Below are positions 16,610-24,951 of a stretch of DNA of 64,000 nt, piece after piece. The stretch covers positions 1,922,001-1,986,000 of the forward strand of contig CP103804.1 of the NCBI GenBank assembly GCA_024919175.1, given 5' to 3'. The DNA comes from Clostridioides difficile (lineage in GTDB: Bacteria > Bacillota > Clostridia > Peptostreptococcales > Peptostreptococcaceae). A program made the position numbers and the translations under genes. Positions within the stretch are counted from its first letter, which is position 1. Each line of letters begins with the position of its first letter. The notes under the pieces were generated by a model, which saw only the letters and a list, made by a program, of their open reading frames with translations, searched no databases and was not told the origin of the DNA.

Positions 16610-17185
16610 ATGACTAAGAGTATACTTTTGGTAGGTGTAGGAGGTCAAGGAACTATACTTGCTAGTAAATTATTAACTATGGGATTGATGGAAGCTGGAT
16701 ATGATGTAAAAATGAGTGAGATACATGGTATGAGTCAAAGAGGAGGTTCAGTTTCTTCACAAGTTAGATATGGAGATTGTGTTCATTCTCCAGTTATAGA
16801 AATCGGAGGAGCAGATATCTTAGTATCTTTTGAAAAAATGGAAGCGTTAAGATGGTTTAATTATCTAAAACCAGAAGGAAAAGCTTTGGTAAATAATCAT
16901 AGAATAGATTCTATGACTGTTTTAATCGGAGGAGCTGAATATCAAGAAAATGATATAGATGCGGAATTAAATAGATTAAATGCAAAAGTGATAAATGCAG
17001 CAGATAAAGCTGAAGAGTTAGGAAATGCAAAGATAATGAATGTTATTTTATTAGGATGTCTAGTTAAATCTATGGAACTAGAGTCTATTGATTGGGAAAA
17101 AATTATAAGTGAAAATGTTAAACCAAAATTTGTCGAGCTAAATATAAAAGCTTTCCATGAAGGTATGGAAATGGTTGGCAAATAG
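16610..17185 (+). CDS. iorB: Indolepyruvate:ferredoxin oxidoreductase, beta subunit
   Basis: This 191-residue gamma-domain-like subunit pairs with IorA. It starts with the glycine-rich SILLVGVGGQGTILASKLL and contains MSEIHGMSQRGGSVSSQVRYG, the family's hallmark segment. Its start is one base after the iorA stop with AAGGAGG inside the end of iorA, so translation is coupled. It is needed with IorA to convert aryl-pyruvate plus CoA to acyl-CoA, CO2 and reduced ferredoxin. Confidence 0.95.
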   Translation: MTKSILLVGVGGQGTILASKLLTMGLMEAGYDVKMSEIHGMSQRGGSVSSQVRYGDCVHSPVIEIGGADILVSFEKMEALRWFNYLKPEGKALVNNHRIDSMTVLIGGAEYQENDIDAELNRLNAKVINAADKAEELGNAKIMNVILLGCLVKSMELESIDWEKIISENVKPKFVELNIKAFHEGMEMVGK

Positions 17186-17238
17186 TTTATAATATACATA
17201 AGATAAAGTATAGAGATTAATGTGAAAGGAAGAAAAGT

Positions 17239-18309
17239 ATGACTTATAGAATATTAGCCATAAATCCAGGTTCTACTTCTACAAAAATAGGAGTATATGA
17301 TGGAGAAGAACAAATTCTTGTGAAGACGATAGACCATCCAGCAGAGGAGATTGCAAAATATAATACAATTCAAGACCAATTTGAAATGCGTAAAAATGCA
17401 GTTTTAAGTATTCTTGAAGAAAATAATATAGATTTAAAATCTCTTAGTGCAATAGTTGGAAGAGGCGGAGTTTTGCCACCAGTAAAATCAGGCGCATATT
17501 TAGTGAATGAAGAAATGATTGATGTACTTAGACATAGACCAGTACTTGAGCATGCTTCAAATTTAGGAGCAGTTGTTGCACATGCAATATCAGAACCGCT
17601 TGGAATAAACTCATATATCTATGACTCTGTTGCAGTAGACGAACTTATAGATATAGCAAGAGTATCTGGACTTTGTGGAATGGATAGAGCAAGTACAGGG
17701 CATGCATTAAATACTAGAGCAATGGCTTTAAAATACGCTAAGGATAATTGTAAAGATTATAAGAATTTAAACTTAATAGTAGCTCATATTGGTGGAGGAG
17801 TAAGTATTTATCTTCATGAAAAAGGAAGAATGGTTGATATGTTATCTGATGATGAAGGACCATTTTCACCAGAAAGATCAGGAAGAGTTCCTGCTACAAA
17901 ATTGGTAGCTGCTTGTTATTCAGGTCAATACTCAAAAAGAGAAATGACTAAAAAGATAAGAGGTAAAGGTGGTATAGTTTCATATTTAAATACTGTAGAT
18001 GCTAGAGAAGTTGAAAAGATGATAGCAGAAGGAAATGAAGAAGCCAAAATTATTTATGAAGCAATGGCATACCAATTGGCAAAAGGAATTGGAGAATTAG
18101 CAACTGTAGTAGATGGAAAAGTTGATGCTATAATTATAACAGGTGGAATTGCATATTCTGAAATGTTTACTTCAATGGTTAAAAAGAGAGTTGAGTTTAT
18201 AGCACCAGTAGAAATTATGGCAGGAGAAAATGAGTTAGAATCACTTGCTTTTGGAACTCTTAGAGTGCTAAATGGAGATGAAGAAGCTAGAATTTATAGT
18301 GAAAATTAA
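17239..18309 (+). CDS. buk: Butyrate kinase
   Basis: This 356-residue member of the acetate/butyrate kinase (ASKHA) family shows the phosphate-1 motif LAINPGSTSTKIGVYDG, VAHIGGGVS and IIITGGIAYS. It makes ATP from an acyl phosphate, or the reverse. It lies 53 bases after iorB in the sigma-54-driven operon, so its job here is probably ATP formation from acyl phosphates derived from IorAB products. The partner phosphotransbutyrylase gene is not in this window. AAAGGAAG precedes the ATG. A large terminator hairpin follows. Confidence 0.93.
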   Translation: MTYRILAINPGSTSTKIGVYDGEEQILVKTIDHPAEEIAKYNTIQDQFEMRKNAVLSILEENNIDLKSLSAIVGRGGVLPPVKSGAYLVNEEMIDVLRHRPVLEHASNLGAVVAHAISEPLGINSYIYDSVAVDELIDIARVSGLCGMDRASTGHALNTRAMALKYAKDNCKDYKNLNLIVAHIGGGVSIYLHEKGRMVDMLSDDEGPFSPERSGRVPATKLVAACYSGQYSKREMTKKIRGKGGIVSYLNTVDAREVEKMIAEGNEEAKIIYEAMAYQLAKGIGELATVVDGKVDAIIITGGIAYSEMFTSMVKKRVEFIAPVEIMAGENELESLAFGTLRVLNGDEEARIYSEN

Positions 18310-18340
18310 TCAAATCGACTAAAAATGTTTAAATATTAGA

Positions 18341-18418
18341 AAAGTGGTATATCTACTTTTACACTAAAGCTTAGAATATAGGTGAAGACGTGTAAAATAT
18401 GGATTGCCACTTTTTTTA
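18341..18418 (+). terminator. Structured terminator after buk
   Basis: AAAGTGG (18341-18347) pairs with CCACTTT (18407-18413), and TTTTACAC (18357-18364) with GTGTAAAA (18390-18397) inside it. A T run follows. At 78 bases it is larger than a plain terminator, but it is best read as the end of the aminotransferase-ior-buk transcript. Confidence 0.6.
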
Positions 18419-18525
18419 TGATTGAAATTCTATATTAAAATGATGAAAAATTTTGTAAAATTTTGTACTTATATATATATTTTATTGGTATTTATTGTTA
18501 TTATTATTATGAGGAGTGATTTTTA

Positions 18526-19227
18526 ATGGGAAAAATTAATTTAAAAAGTATGCTAAGGTTATTTTCAGGTTTTTTTATATTTGCAATTTCTTCTGTGCTT
18601 ATGATTAATGCACATGTTGGCCTTATGCCTTGGGATGTGCTTCATCAAGGTTTATCTATAAAATTAGGTATAACTATAGGTCAGGCATCCATAATGGTAG
18701 GTGTTATAATCGTTATATTGGATGCGGTTTTTGGTGAAAATATAGGATGGGGTACATTGCTAAACATGACATTTATAGGAATCTTTATTGATTTAGTAAT
18801 ATTTTCAGGAGTGATACCTCATGCAAGTAATACTTATATAGGAGTATTCATGGTTGTTATAGGAATCATCTTAGCTGCTATAGCGAGTTTTTTGTATTTA
18901 GGAGTTTGCCTTGGAAGTGGGCCAAGAGATGGTCTTATGATTGCCCTTCAGAAAAAAACTAATAGGTCTGTACGTCTTGTTAGGACAGTACTTGAGATAT
19001 TAGCACTTATTGTTGGTTGGCTATTAGGTGGTTCTGTAGGGGTTGGGACACTTGTAAGTGCTTTAGGTTTAGGATATGTATTACAAATAGTGTTTAGAAT
19101 ATTTAAATTTGATACAAAATCTCTTAAACATAGATTCATTATAGATGATATAAAAGAATGGAAAGAAAAGAAAAGTGATGAACATAAGTGTAAATCAAGT
19201 GTTGTAATAAAAAATGAACAAAATTAA
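18526..19227 (+). CDS. YczE/YitT-type integral membrane protein
   Basis: This 233-residue protein has about five membrane helices (near residues 10-30, 50-70, 75-98, 105-130 and 155-190) and a basic, hydrophilic tail. The segments NAHVGLMPWDVLHQGLS and CLGSGPRDGLMIAL are typical of the YczE branch, whose members are membrane proteins of unknown substrate. GAGGAGTG precedes the ATG. It is monocistronic or pairs loosely with the NUDIX gene 59 bases downstream. No specific function can be assigned. Confidence 0.8.
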   Translation: MGKINLKSMLRLFSGFFIFAISSVLMINAHVGLMPWDVLHQGLSIKLGITIGQASIMVGVIIVILDAVFGENIGWGTLLNMTFIGIFIDLVIFSGVIPHASNTYIGVFMVVIGIILAAIASFLYLGVCLGSGPRDGLMIALQKKTNRSVRLVRTVLEILALIVGWLLGGSVGVGTLVSALGLGYVLQIVFRIFKFDTKSLKHRFIIDDIKEWKEKKSDEHKCKSSVVIKNEQN

Positions 19228-19286
19228 TTGCACTAAAATGTATCTATATTTTAGTTAACTTTATAATGAAAGTAAGGCGATTGAAA

Positions 19287-19793
19287 GTGGAATTATGGGA
19301 TTTGTATAATGCTGATGGAATTAAAACAGGAAATATTGTAGAGCGAGATAATTCTATTGAAGAAGGATATTATCATTTAGCAGTTGAAGTGTGGATTGTA
19401 AATAGTAATTCTCAGATTTTAATTCAGAAAAGGTCTGAGAACAAAAAGACACTGCCAAATATATGGGGAATGACAACTGGATGTATTGTTTCTGGAGAAG
19501 AAAGTTTAGATGGTGCAATTCGTGAGGCTAAGGAAGAAATAGGAATTGATATATTTAAAGATGAGGTAAATATTTTTAGAAGTATGATTCATGGAGATAC
19601 TCTTTGGGATGTATATTTAGTTAAAAAAGAGTATGACATCTCAAATGCAATTTTACAAAAAGAAGAAGTAAGTGATATAAAATGGGTAAGTACAGATGAA
19701 ATAAGGCAATTGTTAAAAGAGGGCTTATTTTTTGAATATCCAGAGATATATGATTTACTATCTGATATAGATAATAACGATTTAAATATATAA
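19287..19793 (+). CDS. NUDIX hydrolase
   Basis: This protein of about 168 residues carries a complete Nudix box, GCIVSGEESLDG followed by REAKEEIGI, which binds divalent metal and cleaves a nucleoside-diphosphate-X type bond. The opening ELWDLYNADG and the body resemble the isopentenyl-diphosphate-isomerase-like NUDIX group (YfcD type), whose substrates are mostly unknown. GTG at 19287 was chosen because AAGG lies 9 bases upstream; an in-frame ATG at 19266 has no ribosome site, and TTG at 19281 is also possible. The substrate cannot be read from the sequence. Confidence 0.85.
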   Translation: MELWDLYNADGIKTGNIVERDNSIEEGYYHLAVEVWIVNSNSQILIQKRSENKKTLPNIWGMTTGCIVSGEESLDGAIREAKEEIGIDIFKDEVNIFRSMIHGDTLWDVYLVKKEYDISNAILQKEEVSDIKWVSTDEIRQLLKEGLFFEYPEIYDLLSDIDNNDLNI

Positions 19794-19857
19794 TGTAGGC
19801 AGAATTAGATATAAGTATGTATTACTTAAAATTATCTTCTCTAAAACTTACTGTTTT

Positions 19858-19907
19858 ATTAGGAAGAACTAATACATTATCTTTAATGTTCTCCTAATTA
19901 AATTTTA
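19858..19907 (+). terminator. Hairpin after the NUDIX gene
   Basis: ATTAGGAAGAAC (19858-19869) pairs with GTTCTCCTAAT (19888-19898) with one bulged base, and is followed by TAAATTTT. It is a plausible but weak terminator. Confidence 0.45.
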
Positions 19908-19963
19908 GAATTAGAGTAATAAGTTTGATTGTTAATTAGTAAAAATTTGTGGAGGATTATGCT

Positions 19964-20986
19964 GTGGAGAATAACAAAGAATTGACATCTGATAGTTCAA
20001 AATATAAGATTGTTTCTATATCTGTGGTAGTGATTATTTTAATTACATTTTGGTATATGTTAAATATGGTACTTTTAACATTTATAATGACTTTTGTTTT
20101 TTATAATTTATTAGTTTCCATAAGAAAAAGAGTTAGGAAATTATTTTCTTTTTATGTTCCTGATTCATTAATAATTATAGTATTATATTCATTGTTTGCT
20201 ATATTATTAGTATTGATTAGTTATGCAGTTGTGCCAATAATTATAGTTCAACTTACAGAGTTAAGCAGGATTTTAAGTAATTTTGATGTAAATCAATTTG
20301 CTCAATCCTTAGGGCCAAAGATTTATCCTATTGTTTCAAAGTTGGATTTTAATAAATATATTTCACAGGCAGGTTTGTTAGTAGCATCAGCAGCAACTAA
20401 AGTTGGAAGTTTTGGGATAAATATATTACTAGGTTTTTTACTGAGTTTACTACTTTTACTTGAAAAAAATGATATTAAAAAATTTGGAAATAAACTTGCA
20501 GAAAGTAAGATTTCTTTTATCTATAATTCTCTTGTATTTTTTGGAAAAAGTTTTGTGAAAAATTTTGGTGATGTAATGAAAGTACAAGTAATGATTGCAT
20601 TTATAAATGCTATTGTTTCTATGATTTTTTTAGGATTTATGGGTTTTCCTCAAATATGGGCTTTAGGGCTTATGATTTTTGTTTTGGGTCTTATTCCTGT
20701 AGCTGGAGTTATAGTGTCTCTAATTCCATTAACAGTAATAGCCCTTAATATAGGAGGGATAGCAAAAGTATTTGGCGTTTTGGCTATGATTTGTATAGTG
20801 CATGCAGTAGAAACATATATATTAAATCCTAAGTTGATGTCAAACAGAACAAAACTTCCAGTTTGTTTTGTTTTCATTATTTTACTTGTGGGAGAGCATT
20901 ATTTAGGAGTATGGGGATTATTAATTGGAGTTCCAATATTTATGTTCCTTATGGATATATTTGGTGTAAAGTTTACCTCAAGATGA
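19964..20986 (+). CDS. AI-2E transporter family (PerM/YdbI-like) membrane protein
   Basis: This 340-residue permease of the UPF0118/AI-2E family has a helix pair near residues 15-55, a helix near 75-95, a soluble segment near 100-135, then a dense C-terminal block of helices from 205 to 335. The family's conserved features are seen: AFINAIVSMIFLGFMGFP, GLIPVAGVIVSLIP and the C-terminal HAVETYILNPKLMSNRTKLP. Members export small molecules or ions; the substrate is unknown here. GTG at 19964 was chosen because GGAGG lies 8 bases upstream, rather than the open frame from 19949. Confidence 0.85.
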   Translation: MENNKELTSDSSKYKIVSISVVVIILITFWYMLNMVLLTFIMTFVFYNLLVSIRKRVRKLFSFYVPDSLIIIVLYSLFAILLVLISYAVVPIIIVQLTELSRILSNFDVNQFAQSLGPKIYPIVSKLDFNKYISQAGLLVASAATKVGSFGINILLGFLLSLLLLLEKNDIKKFGNKLAESKISFIYNSLVFFGKSFVKNFGDVMKVQVMIAFINAIVSMIFLGFMGFPQIWALGLMIFVLGLIPVAGVIVSLIPLTVIALNIGGIAKVFGVLAMICIVHAVETYILNPKLMSNRTKLPVCFVFIILLVGEHYLGVWGLLIGVPIFMFLMDIFGVKFTSR

Positions 20987-21031
20987 TAATTTATATGACA
21001 TTAATTTACTAATACATAATGATTTAATTGT

Positions 21032-21096
21032 AAAAAAGAACCTATAATAGATATCTTTTAAAAGGTGTCTGTTTTATAGGTTCCATTTTATTTTTT
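21032..21096 (+). terminator. Terminator of the AI-2E family gene
   Basis: GAACCTATA (21038-21046) pairs with TATAGGTTC (21075-21083), with an imperfect inner helix and a T-rich tail. On the minus strand it could also serve the DUF1540 gene. Confidence 0.65.
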
Positions 21097-21127
21097 ATAA
21101 ACACTATATAGTTAAGTATCAATGAAA

Positions 21128-21436
21128 TTATTTCATTTCAAAAGTTTCACAGCTTGCATTTCCTGAGTTTATATGAACTTTTTCAGCTTTGCAAAGTTCA
21201 TTTTTGTTGTATTTACATTTTACAGCTTCACAATGAATATTATCTGTATCAACTTGGTTAGTGTCGTTAGAACGACTAGTTATACCAGATGTATATTTGT
21301 CTTCAAAAGAAGCACAATAAGTATTTCCTGTAGTAGTTGCTTGCATTCCATCTACTTTTATGCTACCAGCATAGCAATATCCACTAGTATTATAAGCACA
21401 GTTAGTAGCGTCACAATTTAAATTATTATTTTTCAT
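21128..21436 (-). CDS. Tandem DUF1540 cysteine-rich protein
   Basis: This 102-residue protein is made of two copies of the DUF1540 pattern: CDATNCAYNTSGYCYAGSI...TYCASF near residues 8-44, and CEAVKCKYNKNELCKAEKV...ASCETF near 69-99. Each copy has four spaced cysteines, so each probably binds one metal ion. The copies are joined by a polar linker. AGGAGG precedes the ATG. There is no export signal. DUF1540 proteins are common in clostridia and have no firm function. It lies downstream of another Cys-rich gene on the same strand, 62 bases away. Confidence 0.85.
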   Translation of the reverse strand: MKNNNLNCDATNCAYNTSGYCYAGSIKVDGMQATTTGNTYCASFEDKYTSGITSRSNDTNQVDTDNIHCEAVKCKYNKNELCKAEKVHINSGNASCETFEMK

Positions 21437-21497
21437 AAATAACCTCCTAAGTTTTTTATTTAAACTTATTATGTGAAGTTATTTAAATTTTATACAC

Positions 21498-21926
21498 TTA
21501 TTTACAATTACATTTCTTACATTTAACAATTACATCTTCAGAAGTTTCTCTTCCTAAATTTTTATTAACATGATACACATCAATATTTTCAGTTGAACCA
21601 CAGATGGAACATTTAAAGTTGTTTTCTAGTAAAGTTCTTTCTCTAAACAATTTCCAGTACATAGAATTAATATAATCATTATAGTTTACTTTAAGGCATG
21701 TCTCAAGAAAGTTTATGTATAGATTGTCTAAATCTCCTGTATTTAAGTCTGTATATTCTGGCTCGAAATATTCACAGCATTCTCTAAAATCAGGTTTAGT
21801 ATCTGAAATAACACATCTAATATCATATCTGTAATCTAGGCTAGGCCCCTTCAATGAAAGATGTGTACAAAAAGAACAAGATGTTTCTGGCAAATTTTTT
21901 TCTAGTTCATGTAATTTATTATTCAT
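21498..21926 (-). CDS. Cys-rich protein with HNH-like zinc site, unknown function
   Basis: This 142-residue protein has two cysteine sites. The N-terminal half has CSFC (17-20), then C at 38 and CC near 50. The C-terminal part CSICGSTENIDVYHVNKN followed by CKKC resembles the treble-clef zinc fold of HNH nucleases (CxxC, H, N, CxxC), but the full HNH catalytic triad cannot be confirmed. It could be a nuclease-like or a purely structural zinc protein. TGGAGGA precedes the ATG. It is probably co-transcribed with the DUF1540 gene downstream. Confidence 0.7.
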   Translation of the reverse strand: MNNKLHELEKNLPETSCSFCTHLSLKGPSLDYRYDIRCVISDTKPDFRECCEYFEPEYTDLNTGDLDNLYINFLETCLKVNYNDYINSMYWKLFRERTLLENNFKCSICGSTENIDVYHVNKNLGRETSEDVIVKCKKCNCK

Positions 21927-22054
21927 AAGTATTCCTCCAAAAAATTATTTTGAGTATATAAACAAGTAGATTATTTTAAATCTTTTATTTATTTATATTA
22001 GATATATAGGATAAATATTCCAATAAAAGCTAGCTGTTTATTAATGTATTTAAT

Positions 22055-22096
22055 AAAAAAGAGGCTAATCTCTATTGTGAGACAGCCTCTTTTTTA
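22055..22096. terminator. Bidirectional terminator
   Basis: AAAAAAGAGGCT (22055-22066) pairs with AGCCTCTTTTTT (22084-22095), with an inner TCTA..TGAGA helix. A and T runs flank it on both sides. It lies after the cstA stop (minus strand). Confidence 0.75.
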
Positions 22097-22147
22097 TTGA
22101 GTTATTTAAAATTAAAAGTTTTAATAAAATTCTAATAATATTTATAT

Positions 22148-23605
22148 TTAGCTAGCTAGATTTGTATCCGTTTTGTTTTTTAGTTTTCTGCCATAGTATA
22201 CAGTTGAAACAGCATATAAAACAGTAAAAATTGTAGCTAAAATATATGATATGTTTATACTCAGATTGAATCCAATTTGAGCATTGAATATATAACTAGA
22301 AATTACAAAAGAATAAAACATACCTGGGATTAAGCTTATGATGTAATTTTTTTCTTTTATTATAAGATAAACTGTAATCATAGCAAAGGCGAATATAGCA
22401 ATAGTTTGGTTACTCCAAGAGAAATATCTCCATAGTATATTAAATCCAGAAGCACTAAGTTTTGCAAATATAAGGATGGCTATAACAGGAACAAATATAC
22501 AGATTGATAATATAACACGATGTTTCTTTTCTTTTTGGTCATAATGGAAGTAATCTGCAAGCATTAATCTTAAAGATCTTAAAGCAGTATCTCCAGAAGT
22601 TATTGGTAAAACAATAACACCTATTATAGCTATAATACCACCAACAGAACCAAGTAAGTCTCTAGCAACTAAACCTATTACATCAGGAGAACCTATCAAT
22701 TCACTAGGGATTCCTTTATTGTAAATGCCCATAGCAGCTGCAGCCCAAATCATTGCAATTAAACCTTCTAAAATCATCATATTATAAAAAGTGCTTCTAC
22801 CTTCTTTTTCATTTGAAACTGATCTTGCTATAAGAGTAGCTTGAGTTGAGTGAAATCCAGAAACAATACCACAAGCAACTGTAACAAAGAATGTAGGGAT
22901 AAGAGGAATTCCATTAGGATGGATGCCTTTCCAGTTTGCTAGGCTTAAATTAGCTAAGTCATAACCTTGTGTAAATATTCCAATTCCAACACCAGCAGCA
23001 GATAAAAGTAGAATAGCTCCAAATACTGGGTATATTTTTCCTATTATTTTATCAATTGGAAATAGTGTTGCACATAAATAATATACAAAGATGATTCCAT
23101 AAACTATCCAAACAACTGGATTGTTGATAGTTGATTTCATATTTAAAATTTGAGTAACTACCAAATCGCCAGGTGTATAAATAAAAACTGCGCCAACCAA
23201 AAGCATTAATAAGCAAAGGAAGACATTATAAACTTGAAAGATCTTATTACCTAAAAATCTGCTGATAAGAGAAGGCATCTGTGCTCCTTTTTCTCTTATG
23301 CTAATCATTCCACTCATATAGTCATGTAACGCTCCCCCCAATACACAACCAATAGGAATGAGTATAAATGCAATTGGACCAAATAAAATACCTTGTATAG
23401 GTCCTAAAATCGGTCCTGTACCAGCTATATTAAGCAACTCAATAAGACTATTTTTCCATTTTTTCATTGGAACATAGTCTACTCCATCACTCTGAGCAAG
23501 TGCAGGTGTTTTTCTGTCATCTGGGCCAAATACTTTTTCACAATAAGCACCATATAAAGCACCTCCTATTAGTAAAATAGCCAAGCCAATTAAGAATGTT
23601 GTCAT
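22148..23605 (-). CDS. cstA: CstA-family carbon starvation / pyruvate transporter
   Basis: This 485-residue integral membrane protein has about 13 hydrophobic segments. CstA features are present: the early ALYGAYCEKVFGPDDRKTPA, GVDYVPMKKWKNSLIELLNI, GTGPILGPIQG, and GALHDYMSGMISIREKG. Family members import peptides or pyruvate during carbon limitation. The ATG at 23605 was chosen because GGGGTGATGTT lies just before it; the open frame to 23647 has no ribosome site. It is divergent from nadA with a 419-base shared regulatory region. Substrate in this organism is not shown by sequence. Confidence 0.9.
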   Translation of the reverse strand: MTTFLIGLAILLIGGALYGAYCEKVFGPDDRKTPALAQSDGVDYVPMKKWKNSLIELLNIAGTGPILGPIQGILFGPIAFILIPIGCVLGGALHDYMSGMISIREKGAQMPSLISRFLGNKIFQVYNVFLCLLMLLVGAVFIYTPGDLVVTQILNMKSTINNPVVWIVYGIIFVYYLCATLFPIDKIIGKIYPVFGAILLLSAAGVGIGIFTQGYDLANLSLANWKGIHPNGIPLIPTFFVTVACGIVSGFHSTQATLIARSVSNEKEGRSTFYNMMILEGLIAMIWAAAAMGIYNKGIPSELIGSPDVIGLVARDLLGSVGGIIAIIGVIVLPITSGDTALRSLRLMLADYFHYDQKEKKHRVILSICIFVPVIAILIFAKLSASGFNILWRYFSWSNQTIAIFAFAMITVYLIIKEKNYIISLIPGMFYSFVISSYIFNAQIGFNLSINISYILATIFTVLYAVSTVYYGRKLKNKTDTNLAS

Positions 23606-23947
23606 AACATCACCCCATTTATAAAATTTTTTGGATTCTGTATACATATTGTCTGAATGTGTAAGTTTTTATAAGATTTCATCCTTAAAGTGCTTACAAA
23701 TTCTATAAAGTATTAAAACTAATATAATTTCAGAAATAAATACATATACATAATCATGTACTTAGTATACATGTATTTAAGAAAATTTTCAATATTATAG
23801 CAAGAAAGAATATAAAAAATATTCTGATAATATTCTACAAAAAATTAAAAAATACAAAAAAAATAATTTAAATGGATATACAAAAACGATAAAGTAATTG
23901 ATTGTGTAAGTGTCTATATCTTAACAATATTAAGAGGTCTAAAATTC

Positions 23948-23976
23948 TTGAAGAAAAAATAGTCAAGTGATATAAT
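23948..23976 (+). promoter_or_regulatory. nadABC promoter
   Basis: TTGAAG (23948-23953) and TATAAT (23971-23976) are 17 bases apart, upstream of nadA and immediately before a palindromic operator. The remainder of the cstA-nadA spacer (23606-23947) shows no other clear element. Confidence 0.75.
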
Positions 23977-23981
23977 GAATT

Positions 23982-24003
23982 TACAGGTGTATATACACTA
24001 GTA
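23982..24003 (+). promoter_or_regulatory. NiaR-like operator of nadABC
   Basis: TACAGGTGTAT and ATACACTAGTA form a 22-base imperfect palindrome (two mismatches per arm) across the expected transcription start. The ACA.GTGT..ACAC core resembles sites described for the nicotinate-responsive repressor NiaR (YrxA) in Firmicutes. The regulator's gene is not in this window. Confidence 0.6.
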
Positions 24004-24024
24004 CATATAGAAAGCGGTGCAATT

Positions 24025-24939
24025 ATGGATAAAGATTTAACATATCAAATCAAAGAGCTAAAGAAAGAAAAAAATGCAATAATACTTGCTCATTTTTATC
24101 AACCACCAGAAATACAAGAATTAGCGGATGCAGTTGGAGATTCGTATTACTTAAGTGAAATTGCTAGAGATTGTAAAGAAGAAGTGGTTGTATTTTGTGG
24201 TGTGAGATTTATGGGAGAAAGTGCTAAGATATTATCACCTGAAAAAACTGTATTGATGACAGTGAGTAATGCTGGATGTGCTATGGCAGATATGGTAGAT
24301 GAAGAAGGCGTGATAAAACTAAAACAACAGTATCCAAATGCTTTGGTTGTATGTTATATAAACTCTACAGCTAAAGTTAAAGCACATTGTGATGTTTCAG
24401 TTACATCATCTAGTGCAATTAAAATATTAGAAAACATAGATAATAAAGAAATTATATTCCTTCCAGACAAGAATTTAGGAGGGTATATTGCAGAAAAATT
24501 CCCTAATAAAGAATTTATATTTTGGGATGGATATTGTAAATATCACAACAATATAAAAGTTGAAGAAATAATTGAATTAAAAGAAAAGTATAAAGATGCA
24601 GAAGTATTGGTACATCCAGAATGTAAAAAAGAAATAAGAGACTTAGGGGATTATGTAGGTAGTACATCAGGAATAATAAAATATGCTACTAACAGCAAAA
24701 ATACAGATTTTATAATAGCAACTGAAGAGGGTATCCTACATGAATTAAAGAAAAAAAATCCTAATAAAAATTTTTATATTCCTGGTGGAAGAATACTATG
24801 TACAGATATGAAAAAAACAACATTAGAGAATTTGTATAGTACTCTTAAAAATATGGAAAATGAGGTTATTGTAGAAGATGAAATTATGGAAAAAGCTTTA
24901 AATTCACTGCTTAATATGCACAGATTAGCAGAAGGATAG
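24025..24939 (+). CDS. nadA: Quinolinate synthase
   Basis: This 304-residue enzyme condenses iminoaspartate with dihydroxyacetone phosphate to quinolinate, using a [4Fe-4S] cluster. The start IILAHFYQPPEIQELADAVG, CGVRFMGESAKILSP, NAGCAMADM, HPEC and GRILCTDM are the family's conserved blocks and include the cluster cysteines. It is first of three genes giving the de novo route from aspartate to nicotinate mononucleotide. nadB starts 12 bases after its stop. Confidence 0.96.
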   Translation: MDKDLTYQIKELKKEKNAIILAHFYQPPEIQELADAVGDSYYLSEIARDCKEEVVVFCGVRFMGESAKILSPEKTVLMTVSNAGCAMADMVDEEGVIKLKQQYPNALVVCYINSTAKVKAHCDVSVTSSSAIKILENIDNKEIIFLPDKNLGGYIAEKFPNKEFIFWDGYCKYHNNIKVEEIIELKEKYKDAEVLVHPECKKEIRDLGDYVGSTSGIIKYATNSKNTDFIIATEEGILHELKKKNPNKNFYIPGGRILCTDMKKTTLENLYSTLKNMENEVIVEDEIMEKALNSLLNMHRLAEG

Positions 24940-24951
24940 AGGGATAGACTT

